Positions 44,660 to 52,460 of a stretch of 64,000 bases of DNA are shown one piece after another. Where the stretch lies: positions 109,498 to 173,497 of the forward strand of contig NZ_FNJR01000001.1 of NCBI RefSeq assembly GCF_900104475.1, written 5' to 3'. A model generated the notes under the pieces. It worked only from the letters and a program-made list of their open reading frames with translations, was not told where the DNA came from and made no database searches. Position numbers and translations under genes: made by a program. The stretch comes from Actinopolyspora xinjiangensis (GTDB lineage Bacteria > Actinomycetota > Actinomycetes > Mycobacteriales > Pseudonocardiaceae). The number at the start of each line of letters is the position of its first letter. Position 1 is the stretch's first letter.

Positions 44660-45622
44660 TCAGCCCCGCCTGGCCACGAGTTCGGCCCAGCCCGCGTACT
44701 CGGCCGAGGGGCGTTCGGTCCAGTCCTCGGGCCACTTCCGCCGCACGTCGTTGTCGATCCGGGTCATCGCGCCGTTGAGCACGGCCGTGGTGTTCGTACC
44801 GAAGTCCACTTCGCCCTCGAAGGAGGCACCGCGGAAGGTCACCCCCTCGCCCTCGAAACCGACGCGGCGGAAGTCTCCGAGCCCCCTGAAGCGCACCCCC
44901 CGGAAGTCGGCGTGTTGCTCGAACAGCGTTCCCCGGAACACGGCGGGACCGTGGAAACTGGCGTCGGCGAAGTTGGCCGAACGCACGCGACAGCGGGAGA
45001 ACGTGAAGGTGTGCAGCACGGCACCGGAGAGGTTCAGCGCGATGTCCGGCCAGAACCGCGAGTCGTCGTCCGGTTCCTCCGCCAGGCGCAGGTGGGTCAC
45101 CAGCACCTGCTGTGCCGCCTGCCGCACCTCGAACTCCTGGGGACCACCGTGTTCGGAGCGCTCCCGCTCCTCCGTGGCCTCCGGCGGCATCCGCAGGTAG
45201 GCGCAGATGAGGTCGACTATCGTCTGCCGGTGCGTCGGATACGTCTGTCCCAGCCGTTCGAGCGCGAATATCCCGGCCAGTCGCACGGGCGCCTTGTCGG
45301 CGCTGAGCTGCTCGGCCGCCCTGCCGTAGAGTTCGGTGACCCGGGTCTCGGTGGCGTCGTGGTCCCGCCGCAGAATGCTGACCTCGGTGCTGCGCTGGCG
45401 GCGTGCGGCCAACCAGAGGGCGGCGGCACCTCCCGTCCCCACACCGATGCTGGCGGAGGTGCGCACGGCTTCGAGGACAACCTTGGGCGGCGCGTCCCGG
45501 AGTACGACGACCAGCACCGCCGTCGACAGCAGCGTGATCCCTACCACGGCGATCGCACCGATCGTGATCGCCCTGTTGCTGAGCACCCGGGGAACTTCCG
45601 GGGGTCGTGCGGAGTCACCCAC
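44660..45622 (-). CDS. Membrane-anchored pentapeptide-repeat protein
   Basis: A 320-residue protein with two N-terminal membrane segments (ITIGAIAVVGITLLSTAVLVVVL and SASIGVGTGGAAALWLAA), a helical middle (RVTELYGRAAEQLSADKAPVRLAGIFALERL), and a C-terminal right-handed beta-helix of pentapeptide type (SGAVLHTFTFSRCRVRSANF, ADASFHGPAVFRGTLFEQHA, DFRGVRFRGLGDFRRVGFEG). This architecture is widespread in actinobacteria and of unknown function; the AEQLSADKAPVRLAGIFALERL segment is its hallmark. A role in scaffolding or sensing at the membrane is possible. No operon partners. Confidence 0.85.
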   Translation of the reverse strand: MGDSARPPEVPRVLSNRAITIGAIAVVGITLLSTAVLVVVLRDAPPKVVLEAVRTSASIGVGTGGAAALWLAARRQRSTEVSILRRDHDATETRVTELYGRAAEQLSADKAPVRLAGIFALERLGQTYPTHRQTIVDLICAYLRMPPEATEERERSEHGGPQEFEVRQAAQQVLVTHLRLAEEPDDDSRFWPDIALNLSGAVLHTFTFSRCRVRSANFADASFHGPAVFRGTLFEQHADFRGVRFRGLGDFRRVGFEGEGVTFRGASFEGEVDFGTNTTAVLNGAMTRIDNDVRRKWPEDWTERPSAEYAGWAELVARRG

Positions 45623-45773
45623 GGTCGTCGATCATGGCAAATCCAGCGGTGCCGTGGGTGCGAAACCGGCGAAGCACGGTGGAAGGCATCCGTGGGGCGA
45701 ACTCACCGGTGGTGCCGGGAACCGCGCTACGATCGGGACATGACCACCGCGATGAGCTCCCTCCGAACAGGAG

Positions 45774-46160
45774 ATGCCGCGTAACCGGCCCGCGCGCCTC
45801 CGACGCGCACCACGGACGAGCCCGACGAGCGAGATTCCCGGCGTGTCCCGCCGCGTGGCGTACGCCCTGGACCGACTGGGTGGGAAGGACCTGGACGCGG
45901 CGAGCGTGGCGACGGCGCTGACGGAATGGACCTCGGTGTGTCACGCCCCTCCCGCGAGGCTTCGGGGCGAGAACAACGACCTCAACGAGTTCGTCGGTCC
46001 GTTCGCCAGGCGGGAGTTGGAACGTGCGCTCCGAGTCCTGCCGAGGCACCTGGCCAGGGAACTGCGCTCCCGCGTGACGCCGTTGGACGAGCTGTATTCG
46101 GCCAAAACCCTGCCGGAACCCGCACGGAGGACGGGGAACTGGTGGGACGAGCGCCGCTGA
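45774..46160 (+). CDS. Hypothetical small protein
   Basis: A 128-residue basic protein. The first 25 residues are Arg/Pro-rich; the remainder is helical (VAYALDRLGGKDLDAASVATALTEW, FARRELERALRVLPRHLARELRSRV) with no cysteines or membrane segments. The only nearby site, AGGAG, abuts the ATG at 45774 and is too close, so translation may start instead at the GTG 22 codons in. Codon use matches neighbouring genes. I do not recognise the family. Confidence 0.5.
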   Translation: MPRNRPARLRRAPRTSPTSEIPGVSRRVAYALDRLGGKDLDAASVATALTEWTSVCHAPPARLRGENNDLNEFVGPFARRELERALRVLPRHLARELRSRVTPLDELYSAKTLPEPARRTGNWWDERR

Positions 46161-46319
46161 GGTGGATCGTGCGCACCGAACCGGGCGGTGAACGGCGCGT
46201 GACCCGCTCCGACGTCGAGCGCACGGACCCGTTCGCGCAGCGTGCCCACGGAGACGTCGGTGGGACACGGCCGCATCACGTCCCGCGGAGCTCCCGTTCA
46301 GCCGGAGATCCCGACGTCC

Positions 46320-47084
46320 TCATCTCCTCCTGTGCACGAAGAGGTAGTTCCGCACGCCGTCGACCATGAACGCGGTCTCCCGCCAACTCCCGCCGCCCCA
46401 GAAGTACATCCCGTATCCCCGATCCAGGAGCCTGCGAACGAATTTCTCGGGCTCCACCCCGTACCTGTCGAGATGCCTCTTCTCTATTTCCATGAGAAGT
46501 GACGGCATGAACCGATTCAAGGTTTCTTCCGCTCCTGCGAGTACCGACGGCTCGTACCCCTCGACGTCGATCTTCATGAAGTCCACCCGCCGTATCCCCA
46601 TCCTCTCGCGCATCTCGTCCACGGAGAACGTGTCCACACCGACCGTGCGAACACGCCCCGCCGCGGTGCTCCCCGAACCGGGGTGTTCGGAATCGACCAC
46701 ATGGGCATGCCCGTGGATCGGGAAACCGAATCGCACGGGAACGGCCACCGTCTTCCTGATCGAATTCTCCCCTACCGCGCCTCGGGTTATACTCAAGTTC
46801 CGATTCCGCATCGCACGGGCCAGCGAGGAAAAGATCCAGTGCGGTTTCTTCTGGGGCTCGAAGGAGTAAACAGCCCCCCACTTCCCGACCAGTTCCGCCA
46901 GGGGAAAACTGTACATCCCGTAGGCGGCACCGATGTCGAAACAAACGTCACCCGGGCCGACCACCTGTTTCAGACCCTGGATCTCCGGCTCCACCAGACG
47001 CAGCCCAGCGGACCGGTGGAGCCCGAAGGACACGGCCTTCAAAAACATGTCGGACAAATCAGCACTCGGCACGACAACCCCCAA
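46320..47084 (-). CDS. FkbM-family methyltransferase
   Basis: A 254-residue SAM-dependent methyltransferase of the FkbM family, usually O-methylating sugars or secondary metabolites. SAM-binding residues lie in GDVCFDIGAAYGMYSFPLAEL (about 44-64), with an acidic end of strand two (VYSFEPQKKPHWIF). The FkbM signature VDFMKIDVEGYEPSVLAGAEETL follows. The coding sequence is less GC-rich than the surrounding genes, and no glycosyl or biosynthetic partner is nearby, which may indicate acquisition by transfer. Its substrate is unknown. Confidence 0.85.
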   Translation of the reverse strand: MGVVVPSADLSDMFLKAVSFGLHRSAGLRLVEPEIQGLKQVVGPGDVCFDIGAAYGMYSFPLAELVGKWGAVYSFEPQKKPHWIFSSLARAMRNRNLSITRGAVGENSIRKTVAVPVRFGFPIHGHAHVVDSEHPGSGSTAAGRVRTVGVDTFSVDEMRERMGIRRVDFMKIDVEGYEPSVLAGAEETLNRFMPSLLMEIEKRHLDRYGVEPEKFVRRLLDRGYGMYFWGGGSWRETAFMVDGVRNYLFVHRRR

Positions 47085-47645
47085 TTCACCAGTTCACCCC
47101 CGAAAAAGAATCACAAAATCAGCCGCGCCCGGCGCGTTTACCGCACAATCCGCCCCTGAAAAGCACAAACCGACGAACGCGTCCGCCGTCGCCACTACGA
47201 GGACGAACCCGTATCAGTGCGAAACACAACCTCTCCGACGGAATGATCTTGATCATCACACGTGTACCAGAAAAGCAGGCGATCACACCACCACGGAACG
47301 GACAACCGGAAAACCCCGCGACGCGTCCCCCACGAGACCGGGAGTCCGACCATCCGGACAGGACCGATCGACTGCGGGAATGGGAGCAGTACGCGATGGG
47401 ACATTCAGCCGGTAACCGATGCGGGGATCAGCGGCACCGGCCGGAGACCCGCACCACTCGTGCCGCGATCACCACGAAGCGAGCGGAGAGATATCGCACT
47501 TCCCCGAAAAAGGGGCGGATAACGGTCGAAAAGTTCCTTCGGAACGAATCGGACTCTTCTTCGAAGGCGTGTCATCGCGGCGGTGGACACCACCGCGTGC
47601 CCGCCGTGGTACGACGGGGGACGCGCGGCTCCTAGACTGGCGGCC
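47085..47645. other. Divergent intergenic region with palindromes
   Basis: About 560 nt between fkbM-like and flavodoxin-like genes, poorer in GC than its surroundings, with no credible gene. Two perfect palindromes lie close together: ATGATC-TT-GATCAT at 47243-47256 and ACACGTGT at 47258-47265. They could be operators for a regulator of either gene. A TAGACT box at 47633-47638 serves the downstream gene. Confidence 0.45.
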
Positions 47646-48098
47646 ATGGCCCGACTGCTGATCGTGCACCACACCCCTTCGCCGGGGATGCAGGCGATGT
47701 TCGAGAAGGTCGTGGAAGGGGCGAGCACCGACGAGATCGAGGGCGTCGAGGTGGTGCGCAGGGCCGCACTGTCCGCCACGGCCGCCGACGTGCTGGAGGC
47801 CGACGGCTACCTGCTCGGCACGCCCGCCAACCTCGGTTACATGTCCGGCGCGCTCAAGCACTTCCTCGACCAGATCTACTATCCCTGCCTGGACTCCACC
47901 GGCGGCAGGCCGTTCGGAACCTACGTCCACGGCAACGAGGGGACCGAGGGGGCACTCCGCGCTATCCGTTCGATCACCACCGGCCTGGGATGGCAGCAGG
48001 TCGCCGAACCGGTGGACCTCACCGGCCAACCGGACGCCACGGGACTGGACGCCTGCTGGGAACTCGGCGCGACCGTGGCGGCGAACCTCATGGAGTGA
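47646..48098 (+). CDS. Flavodoxin-like NAD(P)H-dependent FMN reductase
   Basis: A 150-residue single-domain flavoprotein. The phosphate loop HHTPSPGMQAMFEKVVEGA follows the first strand, and the flavin-contacting segments are GYLLGTPANLGYMSGALKHFLDQIYYP and TYVHGNEGTEGALRAIRSITTGLGW. It probably reduces quinones or another small substrate using FMN and NAD(P)H. The ATG at 47646 lies 7 nt after TAGACT, so the mRNA appears to be leaderless; the open frame upstream is not similar to the family. It converges on the MFS gene with only 11 nt between stops. Confidence 0.85.
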   Translation: MARLLIVHHTPSPGMQAMFEKVVEGASTDEIEGVEVVRRAALSATAADVLEADGYLLGTPANLGYMSGALKHFLDQIYYPCLDSTGGRPFGTYVHGNEGTEGALRAIRSITTGLGWQQVAEPVDLTGQPDATGLDACWELGATVAANLME

Positions 48099-48109
48099 GT
48101 CTGACCACC

Positions 48110-49351
48110 TCACTCGCGCGCGGCGGTGTCCAGTCTCCGCAACAGCGGGGCGCAGAGCACGGCGACCACCGCGACCAGCGACGCGGACACCGAGATCACC
48201 GCGGCCGGTGAGGTGACCTCGGCCAGCGGCCCGGCCAACCCGGCTCCCAGCGGCATCAGCCCCCAGGCGAACACGCGATAGGCGCTGGTGACCCGTCCCA
48301 TCATGGACTCCGGCGTCAGCCGCTGTCGGTTGGCCGAGGACAGCACGTTCCACGCCCCGGCCCCGAATCCCATGACGAAGTAGGAGGACCACGCCGCGAC
48401 GGGAACACGCACCAGCTCCAGGATGGCCATCCCCCCGGCCAGTACGAACAGCGCCGCGATCATCACGTTCGCCCCGCCGAAACGCGCCGACAGCCACGAG
48501 GTCACCCGCGAAGCCACCAACGTCCCGGCCGCGGCGCAGACGAACAGGACGGGCACCGTCGACGGAGCGAGCCCGAGCGACTCCAGTGCGAAGAGCACCG
48601 CGATCGTGTTCACGGCACCGGTCAGCAGTGTCACCGCGCCCACCGTCCCGACCACGACACGCAGTCCCGGACTGCGCAGCACGAAAGCGGTTCCCTGCCG
48701 GATCTCCCCGAGCATCGAACGCTCTCCTCCGGCACGTACCGGTTCGACCTCGGCGGAGACCCGGGGTATCCACAGCGCGGCGAACCCGAAGGCCAGCGCC
48801 GTCAACGCGAAACACAGCGAGGGACGCCAGGCGAACAGTCCGGCCGCCGCCAACGGCCCCGCGATCTCCACCCCGACGGTCTCCGCGCCGACGAAGCGCC
48901 CGTTGGCCCGCTCCAGGTCCTCCTCACCGGCGGCCGAGACCAGCAACGACTGCGTAGCCGAATCGGCGAACGTCTCAGCACCACTGAGCAGGAAAGCGCA
49001 GCCGAGCAGCACGAACATCCCCGCTTGACCGGTGTGGACGAACCACACCAGCAGCAGGGTCAGCAGGGCGCGGAAGGAGTGGGCGACGACCAGGGTGGGG
49101 CGGCAGGGAAGCCGGTCCACCAACGCTCCGGCGGGCAGCGCGATCAGCAGCCAGGGCAACACCTCGGCCACCGCCACCGCCGAGACGGAAATCGGATCGC
49201 GGGTGCTGACAGCCGTGTACAGCGGCAGCGCGGTGGCACGTACGCCGTCGGCCACCGAGGTGGCGGTCCAGGTCGTCAGCAGCCGCCGGAACGGTTCACC
49301 CCCCACACCGCGAACGGATCGCTTCGCGAGCTTCTCCGAGGCTCCACTCAC
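48110..49351 (-). CDS. MFS transporter, probable exporter of the RiPP operon
   Basis: A 413-residue major facilitator protein with 12 predicted membrane segments, of the MFS-3/enterobactin exporter-like type. The loop-2 motif region reads PAGALVDRLPCRPTLVVAHSF and the corresponding loop-8 region SRVTSWLSARFGGANVMIAALF. It is the last gene of the minus-strand run of peptide, radical SAM, DUF5825-like and MFS genes, starting 39 nt after the DUF5825-like stop. This context suggests export of, or immunity to, the peptide product. That function is inference; alternatively it is an unrelated drug transporter. Confidence 0.85.
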   Translation of the reverse strand: MSGASEKLAKRSVRGVGGEPFRRLLTTWTATSVADGVRATALPLYTAVSTRDPISVSAVAVAEVLPWLLIALPAGALVDRLPCRPTLVVAHSFRALLTLLLVWFVHTGQAGMFVLLGCAFLLSGAETFADSATQSLLVSAAGEEDLERANGRFVGAETVGVEIAGPLAAAGLFAWRPSLCFALTALAFGFAALWIPRVSAEVEPVRAGGERSMLGEIRQGTAFVLRSPGLRVVVGTVGAVTLLTGAVNTIAVLFALESLGLAPSTVPVLFVCAAAGTLVASRVTSWLSARFGGANVMIAALFVLAGGMAILELVRVPVAAWSSYFVMGFGAGAWNVLSSANRQRLTPESMMGRVTSAYRVFAWGLMPLGAGLAGPLAEVTSPAAVISVSASLVAVVAVLCAPLLRRLDTAARE

Positions 49352-49390
49352 CGTTCCACGCCTTTCTCACCGCTCGCGTCCGGCAGCGGC

Positions 49391-49993
49391 TCACACCGCC
49401 ATGGCCGGAACCGGCCAGCGGCGGACCCTGGCGGGGGCCCACCACTCCAGGGAGCCCACCCGCACGAGGAGGCCGGTGTTCGCGAAGCGTTCCCGCGCCT
49501 CGTCCGGGATCCCCGCGGGTGCCGCCCCGTTCGCCAGTCGCCGCGCCGCGTGGACGAGCTCCGGATCACTGACCGTGTAGCATTCCATGGCCCCTGCCCG
49601 CCTGTCTCGTATCTGGAGGAATCCGGGCCCCTCCCGTTGGACGCACTTGCACGGGAACCAGGCCGCGGACCAAGCGGAAGTGTCCACAGCGGACCTACCG
49701 AACACCCGTCGCGGGGGTGGGAGGTGGGACAGCGCCGTCCAGTCGAGACCAGGATCGTCGATGCGCAGCTCCCAGCGACAGGACACTCCCCACGCCCCGA
49801 GCTCGCGGAGCAGCGTCAGGGCCACCGCGGTCTCCGCTCTCCCACCGAGACGAACGGGTTCCCGCAGCACCACGGCGCGCACTCCCTTCCCGAACAGCTC
49901 CGCGGCCTCGGTGACCGGATCCGTTCCCAGCACGGCGGTGGTGGAACGCTCGGCCACCGAGGGGACGGCGGACTCGTGCAGCAGAACTCTCAC
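49391..49993 (-). CDS. DUF5825-like RiPP-associated protein
   Basis: A 200-residue soluble protein. It alternates short strands and helices (VRAVVLREPVRLGGRAETAVALTLLRELGAWGVSCRWELRI) and ends in the aromatic GSLEWWAPARVRRWP. Other conserved-looking parts are WFPCKCVQREGPGFLQIRD and ECYTVSDPELVHAARRL. From memory this resembles DUF5825, often encoded beside RiPP radical SAM C-methyltransferases; I hold that match with moderate confidence. The GTG at 49993 has GGAGGG upstream and begins 24 nt after the radical SAM stop. It could bind the precursor or assist the enzyme. Confidence 0.65.
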   Translation of the reverse strand: MRVLLHESAVPSVAERSTTAVLGTDPVTEAAELFGKGVRAVVLREPVRLGGRAETAVALTLLRELGAWGVSCRWELRIDDPGLDWTALSHLPPPRRVFGRSAVDTSAWSAAWFPCKCVQREGPGFLQIRDRRAGAMECYTVSDPELVHAARRLANGAAPAGIPDEARERFANTGLLVRVGSLEWWAPARVRRWPVPAMAV

Positions 49994-50017
49994 GTAAACC
50001 CTCCGGGGTGGACGGGA

Positions 50018-51853
50018 TCAGCGCAGCTGGAGCAGCTCCTGGTTGTTGTCCTCGGTGACCACGTGCACGTACTCGTCGCCCTCGGTGAAGACGAGTCCGG
50101 ACGCGATCCACTCGTCGAGCTTGGTGGCCAGTTTCGCGTCGTCGCCGAAACGGCGTTTCAGGTACCGCGTCGAACGCGGGCGGTCGAGGGCGCGGAAGAG
50201 CTCCGTTTCGAAGGTGCCGGTGAGCACCAGCTCGGTCCGGGGAAAGGCGGGCCTGTCACCGAGGACCACGATCTCGCTGCCCGCGTCCACGTGCTTGAGC
50301 CAGCTGCGGGAGTGGGCCGCCGACCACTCCGCCACGGCGTCCAGCAACCGCCGTTCCGGCTTTTCGCCTATCCCGGCGGGCGGGGCCTCGAACAGGTAGG
50401 CGAGTTCCGCCAGTTCCTCCTCTGGGAGGTCGTAGGTCACGAAGTACTGGTCGTCGGGCCTGCGTTCCGGGAACCCCAGTTCCGGGAAGTCGAAGTACGG
50501 GCTGAACCTCTCCAGGGCTATCCGGCTCGCGCCGTCCATGGGCGGGAGGTGGGTCAGTGCGGGGAACTGGTCGAGCAGCGGGAGGTAGTCCTCCTCCGAC
50601 TCGCCGGGGAAGCCGTACAGCAGGTTCCACATCACCGTCATCCCCAGCGACCGGGCGTCGCGCAGCATCCGCACGTTCTGGCAACCGCTCACGCCCTTCT
50701 TCATGATGTCCAGCACCCGCGAGCTCAGGTTCTCGATGCCGGGCTGGACCTGCACCACACCGGCGCGCACGAGCTCCCGGAGCTGGTCGTAGCGCAGGTT
50801 CGACTTGATCTCGCACTGGATCCTGAGGTCGTAGCCCGCCTCGGCTATCCAGGGCAACAGCGTACGCAGGTAGTCCATGTCCAGGATGTTGTCCACCAGG
50901 TACACGTCCAGCAGGCGGTGCCGCCCGGTCAGCTCGACCAGCTCCTCGTAGAAGCGTTCCGGTGTCTTGCCGCGGAACTTCAGGAACGAACCGTTCAGGC
51001 CGCAGAAGGTGCAGTGGTGCTTCTCGCCCCACCAGCAACCCCGCGACCCCTCCAACACGAGTTTCGGTTCCACCCGGTTCGAGGCTGGGCTGCGGTCGAA
51101 CCGTTCCGGGTAGCCGTCGAAGTCGGGGGCGACGATGCCGGTGGCGTCCAGCGGGGTGGCGGTCATGGGGTTGACCACCGGCTCTCCCGAGCTGTCCCGC
51201 CAGCACAGGCCGGGCAGGTCGGAGACCTCCCCTCCGTCGTCGAGCCGCTCGAGCAGGCGGGGGAAGACCACCTCTCCCTCACCGCGCACCACGTAGTCGA
51301 CGCACGGGAAGTTCCGGTGCCAGGCGGCTCCCTGGGCGCCGTCGCAGTTCGCCCCGCCCAGCACGATCCGCACGTCCGGCCTGAGCCGCCTCAGCTCCGC
51401 CGCGAGCGCCAGCGAGGCCGTGTTCTGCTGGAAGGTGGTGGTGAATCCGACGACCTCCCCGCAGGAGCCGGCCAGCTCGGCGGCGTACTCCCCGATCCAC
51501 TCGGCCGCACGGGGCTGGAGGAGTTCGCAGAGCTCCAGCCGTTCGGCCGACAGCTCTCGGGCACGACGCTCGCGGAACTCGGCCACGCGCCACCGCGTCC
51601 GCCCGTACAGCGCCGCGGCGAAAACCCAGTCGCCGCACCCCTGGAAATAGGACTCCATCGAGAAGAAGTCGTAGTCCTCCGTTTCCGTTCCCATTCGGCC
51701 GTTCAACCAGTCGAAGAAGTCCAGATTCGCGTTCAGCACTCCCACCGAGTTGTTTCCCCCCGAGGCGGACTCCACGGCCGATTTGAGAATTCCACAGGCC
51801 AGCGAGGGGTAGTCCACGGAAGCCCACGGCATGTTGACCAACGTGATTTCCAC
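50018..51853 (-). CDS. B12-binding radical SAM RiPP maturase (C-methyltransferase type)
   Basis: A 611-residue enzyme. Residues 1-205 form a cobalamin-binding-like Rossmann domain (EITLVNMPWASVDYPSLACG, VVGFTTTFQQNTASLA, IVLGGANCDGAQG, VRGEGEVVFPRLLE). The radical SAM domain follows with the cluster motif C273-X7-C281-X2-C284 inside GCWWGEKHHCTFCGLN, typical of the RiPP maturation radical SAM family 1. Later motifs are YLVDNILDMDYL and QPGIENLSSRVLDIMKKG. The last 60 residues look like a winged helix (YLKRRFGDDAKLATKLDEWI) that may bind a leader peptide. The GTG at 51853 has GAGGAGG five nt upstream. It probably methylates unactivated carbons of the peptide encoded upstream. Confidence 0.85.
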   Translation of the reverse strand: MEITLVNMPWASVDYPSLACGILKSAVESASGGNNSVGVLNANLDFFDWLNGRMGTETEDYDFFSMESYFQGCGDWVFAAALYGRTRWRVAEFRERRARELSAERLELCELLQPRAAEWIGEYAAELAGSCGEVVGFTTTFQQNTASLALAAELRRLRPDVRIVLGGANCDGAQGAAWHRNFPCVDYVVRGEGEVVFPRLLERLDDGGEVSDLPGLCWRDSSGEPVVNPMTATPLDATGIVAPDFDGYPERFDRSPASNRVEPKLVLEGSRGCWWGEKHHCTFCGLNGSFLKFRGKTPERFYEELVELTGRHRLLDVYLVDNILDMDYLRTLLPWIAEAGYDLRIQCEIKSNLRYDQLRELVRAGVVQVQPGIENLSSRVLDIMKKGVSGCQNVRMLRDARSLGMTVMWNLLYGFPGESEEDYLPLLDQFPALTHLPPMDGASRIALERFSPYFDFPELGFPERRPDDQYFVTYDLPEEELAELAYLFEAPPAGIGEKPERRLLDAVAEWSAAHSRSWLKHVDAGSEIVVLGDRPAFPRTELVLTGTFETELFRALDRPRSTRYLKRRFGDDAKLATKLDEWIASGLVFTEGDEYVHVVTEDNNQELLQLR

Positions 51854-51880
51854 TGTCGCCTCCTCGAGGAGGTGGACGGA

Positions 51881-51899
51881 TGGGGCGAAGTTCGCCCCA
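51881..51899 (-). promoter_or_regulatory. Hairpin between peptide and radical SAM genes
   Basis: TGGGGCGAA (51881-51889) and TTCGCCCCA (51891-51899) form a perfect inverted repeat about one base, giving an 8-bp stem with a 3-nt loop in RNA. It begins 11 nt after the stop of the peptide gene and ends before the radical SAM ribosome-binding site. It could lower downstream transcription, or protect the peptide message, so that peptide exceeds enzyme. Confidence 0.6.
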
Positions 51900-51909
51900 C
51901 CCGAGCCGG

Positions 51910-51990
51910 TCATTTCAGCGAGATCCGCACACCTACGGGACCGCTCACTCCGGAGGCGTTCGGATTGTTGTGCACGGTTTTCTGTTCCAC
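51910..51990 (-). CDS. Candidate RiPP precursor peptide (26 residues)
   Basis: A GTG at 51990 is preceded by GGGAGGGAGGTG with 6-7 nt spacing, the strongest ribosome-binding site in the neighbourhood. The encoded peptide begins MEQKTVHNNPNASGV and ends SGPVGVRISLK, then TGA. It lies 56 nt upstream of the radical SAM gene on the same strand. The C-terminal half is rich in Gly, Val, Ser and Ile, residues with unactivated carbons suited to radical methylation. It contains no Cys or Trp. The same frame is open for 38 more codons upstream without a site. The precursor role is inference from position. Confidence 0.6.
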   Translation of the reverse strand: MEQKTVHNNPNASGVSGPVGVRISLK

Positions 51991-52286
51991 GGGATACACC
52001 TCCCTCCCGAGCACTCGCGAGAACCACGAGAACCAGAACTCCCGGTCGGGGCCACCCGGCCGGAAAATTTCTGGCTCTCCTTGGGAAGGAACAACGTTCC
52101 ACACCGGACACTAACCAAGGGGGGCGGGGCGGGTTCTGATCCGATAGCAGGAAATTTCGGCGGACTTCACTGGCCCGTTCGAGGTATTCCGGAGGACCGC
52201 ACACGGACGTGGCGGCAGAGAACGACGAGACTCGCCGGGTCGTTCCTCGACCGCACGGGAACGACCCGGCGAGGAGGAAACACACG
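51991..52286. other. Leader and promoter region of the RiPP operon
   Basis: No gene visible except the hairpin at 52231-52273. On the minus strand the leader of the peptide gene can form CCGGCCGGG-TGGC-CCCGACCGG (52042-52063, one G-U pair). Upstream, GGAAC-AAC-GTTCC at 52088-52100 is a short perfect inverted repeat that could be an operator. A TTAGTGT sequence near 52108-52114 (minus) is a possible -10 box. Confidence 0.45.
52231..52273. terminator. Strong 16-bp hairpin
   Basis: CTCGCCGGGTCGTTCC (52231-52246) pairs perfectly with GGAACGACCCGGCGAG (52258-52273) around 11 nt. It lies downstream of the glycosyltransferase gene (minus strand) and upstream of the RiPP operon, so it probably insulates the two. 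On the plus strand its right arm covers the start of the GAGGAGG that precedes the small frame at 52287. Confidence 0.7.
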
Positions 52287-52430
52287 ATGAACACGAATCG
52301 TGGTATCAAAAATTCATATCGTGCTCACCGCGGTTCGCGTCGGCCACACGCGCTCGCCGAAGAGACCGTGATCTCGATGTGCTCCGCCGTGCGCCCCTGG
52401 CGTGACCGACTCGACGATCGCGCCCGGTAG
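52287..52430 (+). CDS. Possible 47-residue basic peptide
   Basis: An ATG with GAGGAGG nine nt upstream opens a 47-residue frame starting MNTNRGIKNSYRAHRGSRRP and ending in an Arg-rich tail. The ribosome-binding site is very good, but part of it is buried in the 16-bp hairpin. The peptide is basic and resembles nothing I know. It runs opposite to the RiPP operon and toward the glycosyltransferase gene. It could be a small regulator or a chance frame. Confidence 0.35.
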   Translation: MNTNRGIKNSYRAHRGSRRPHALAEETVISMCSAVRPWRDRLDDRAR

Positions 52431-52460
52431 CGGGGCCGGGCCACCGAGGACACCACGGTT

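Noticed and set aside
44147..45784. A 545-codon plus-strand frame
   Set aside because: It spans the repeat-rich gap and then the antisense of the pentapeptide-repeat gene; no ribosome-binding site.
51910..52104. A 64-residue version of the precursor peptide
   Set aside because: The ATG at 52104 lacks a ribosome-binding site and the N-terminal extension crosses a leader hairpin; the GTG at 51990 is far better placed.
49025..52114. A 1029-codon plus-strand open frame over the RiPP operon
   Set aside because: It is the antisense of the radical SAM, DUF5825-like and MFS genes, which have clear motifs and ribosome-binding sites. Its composition is not protein-like.
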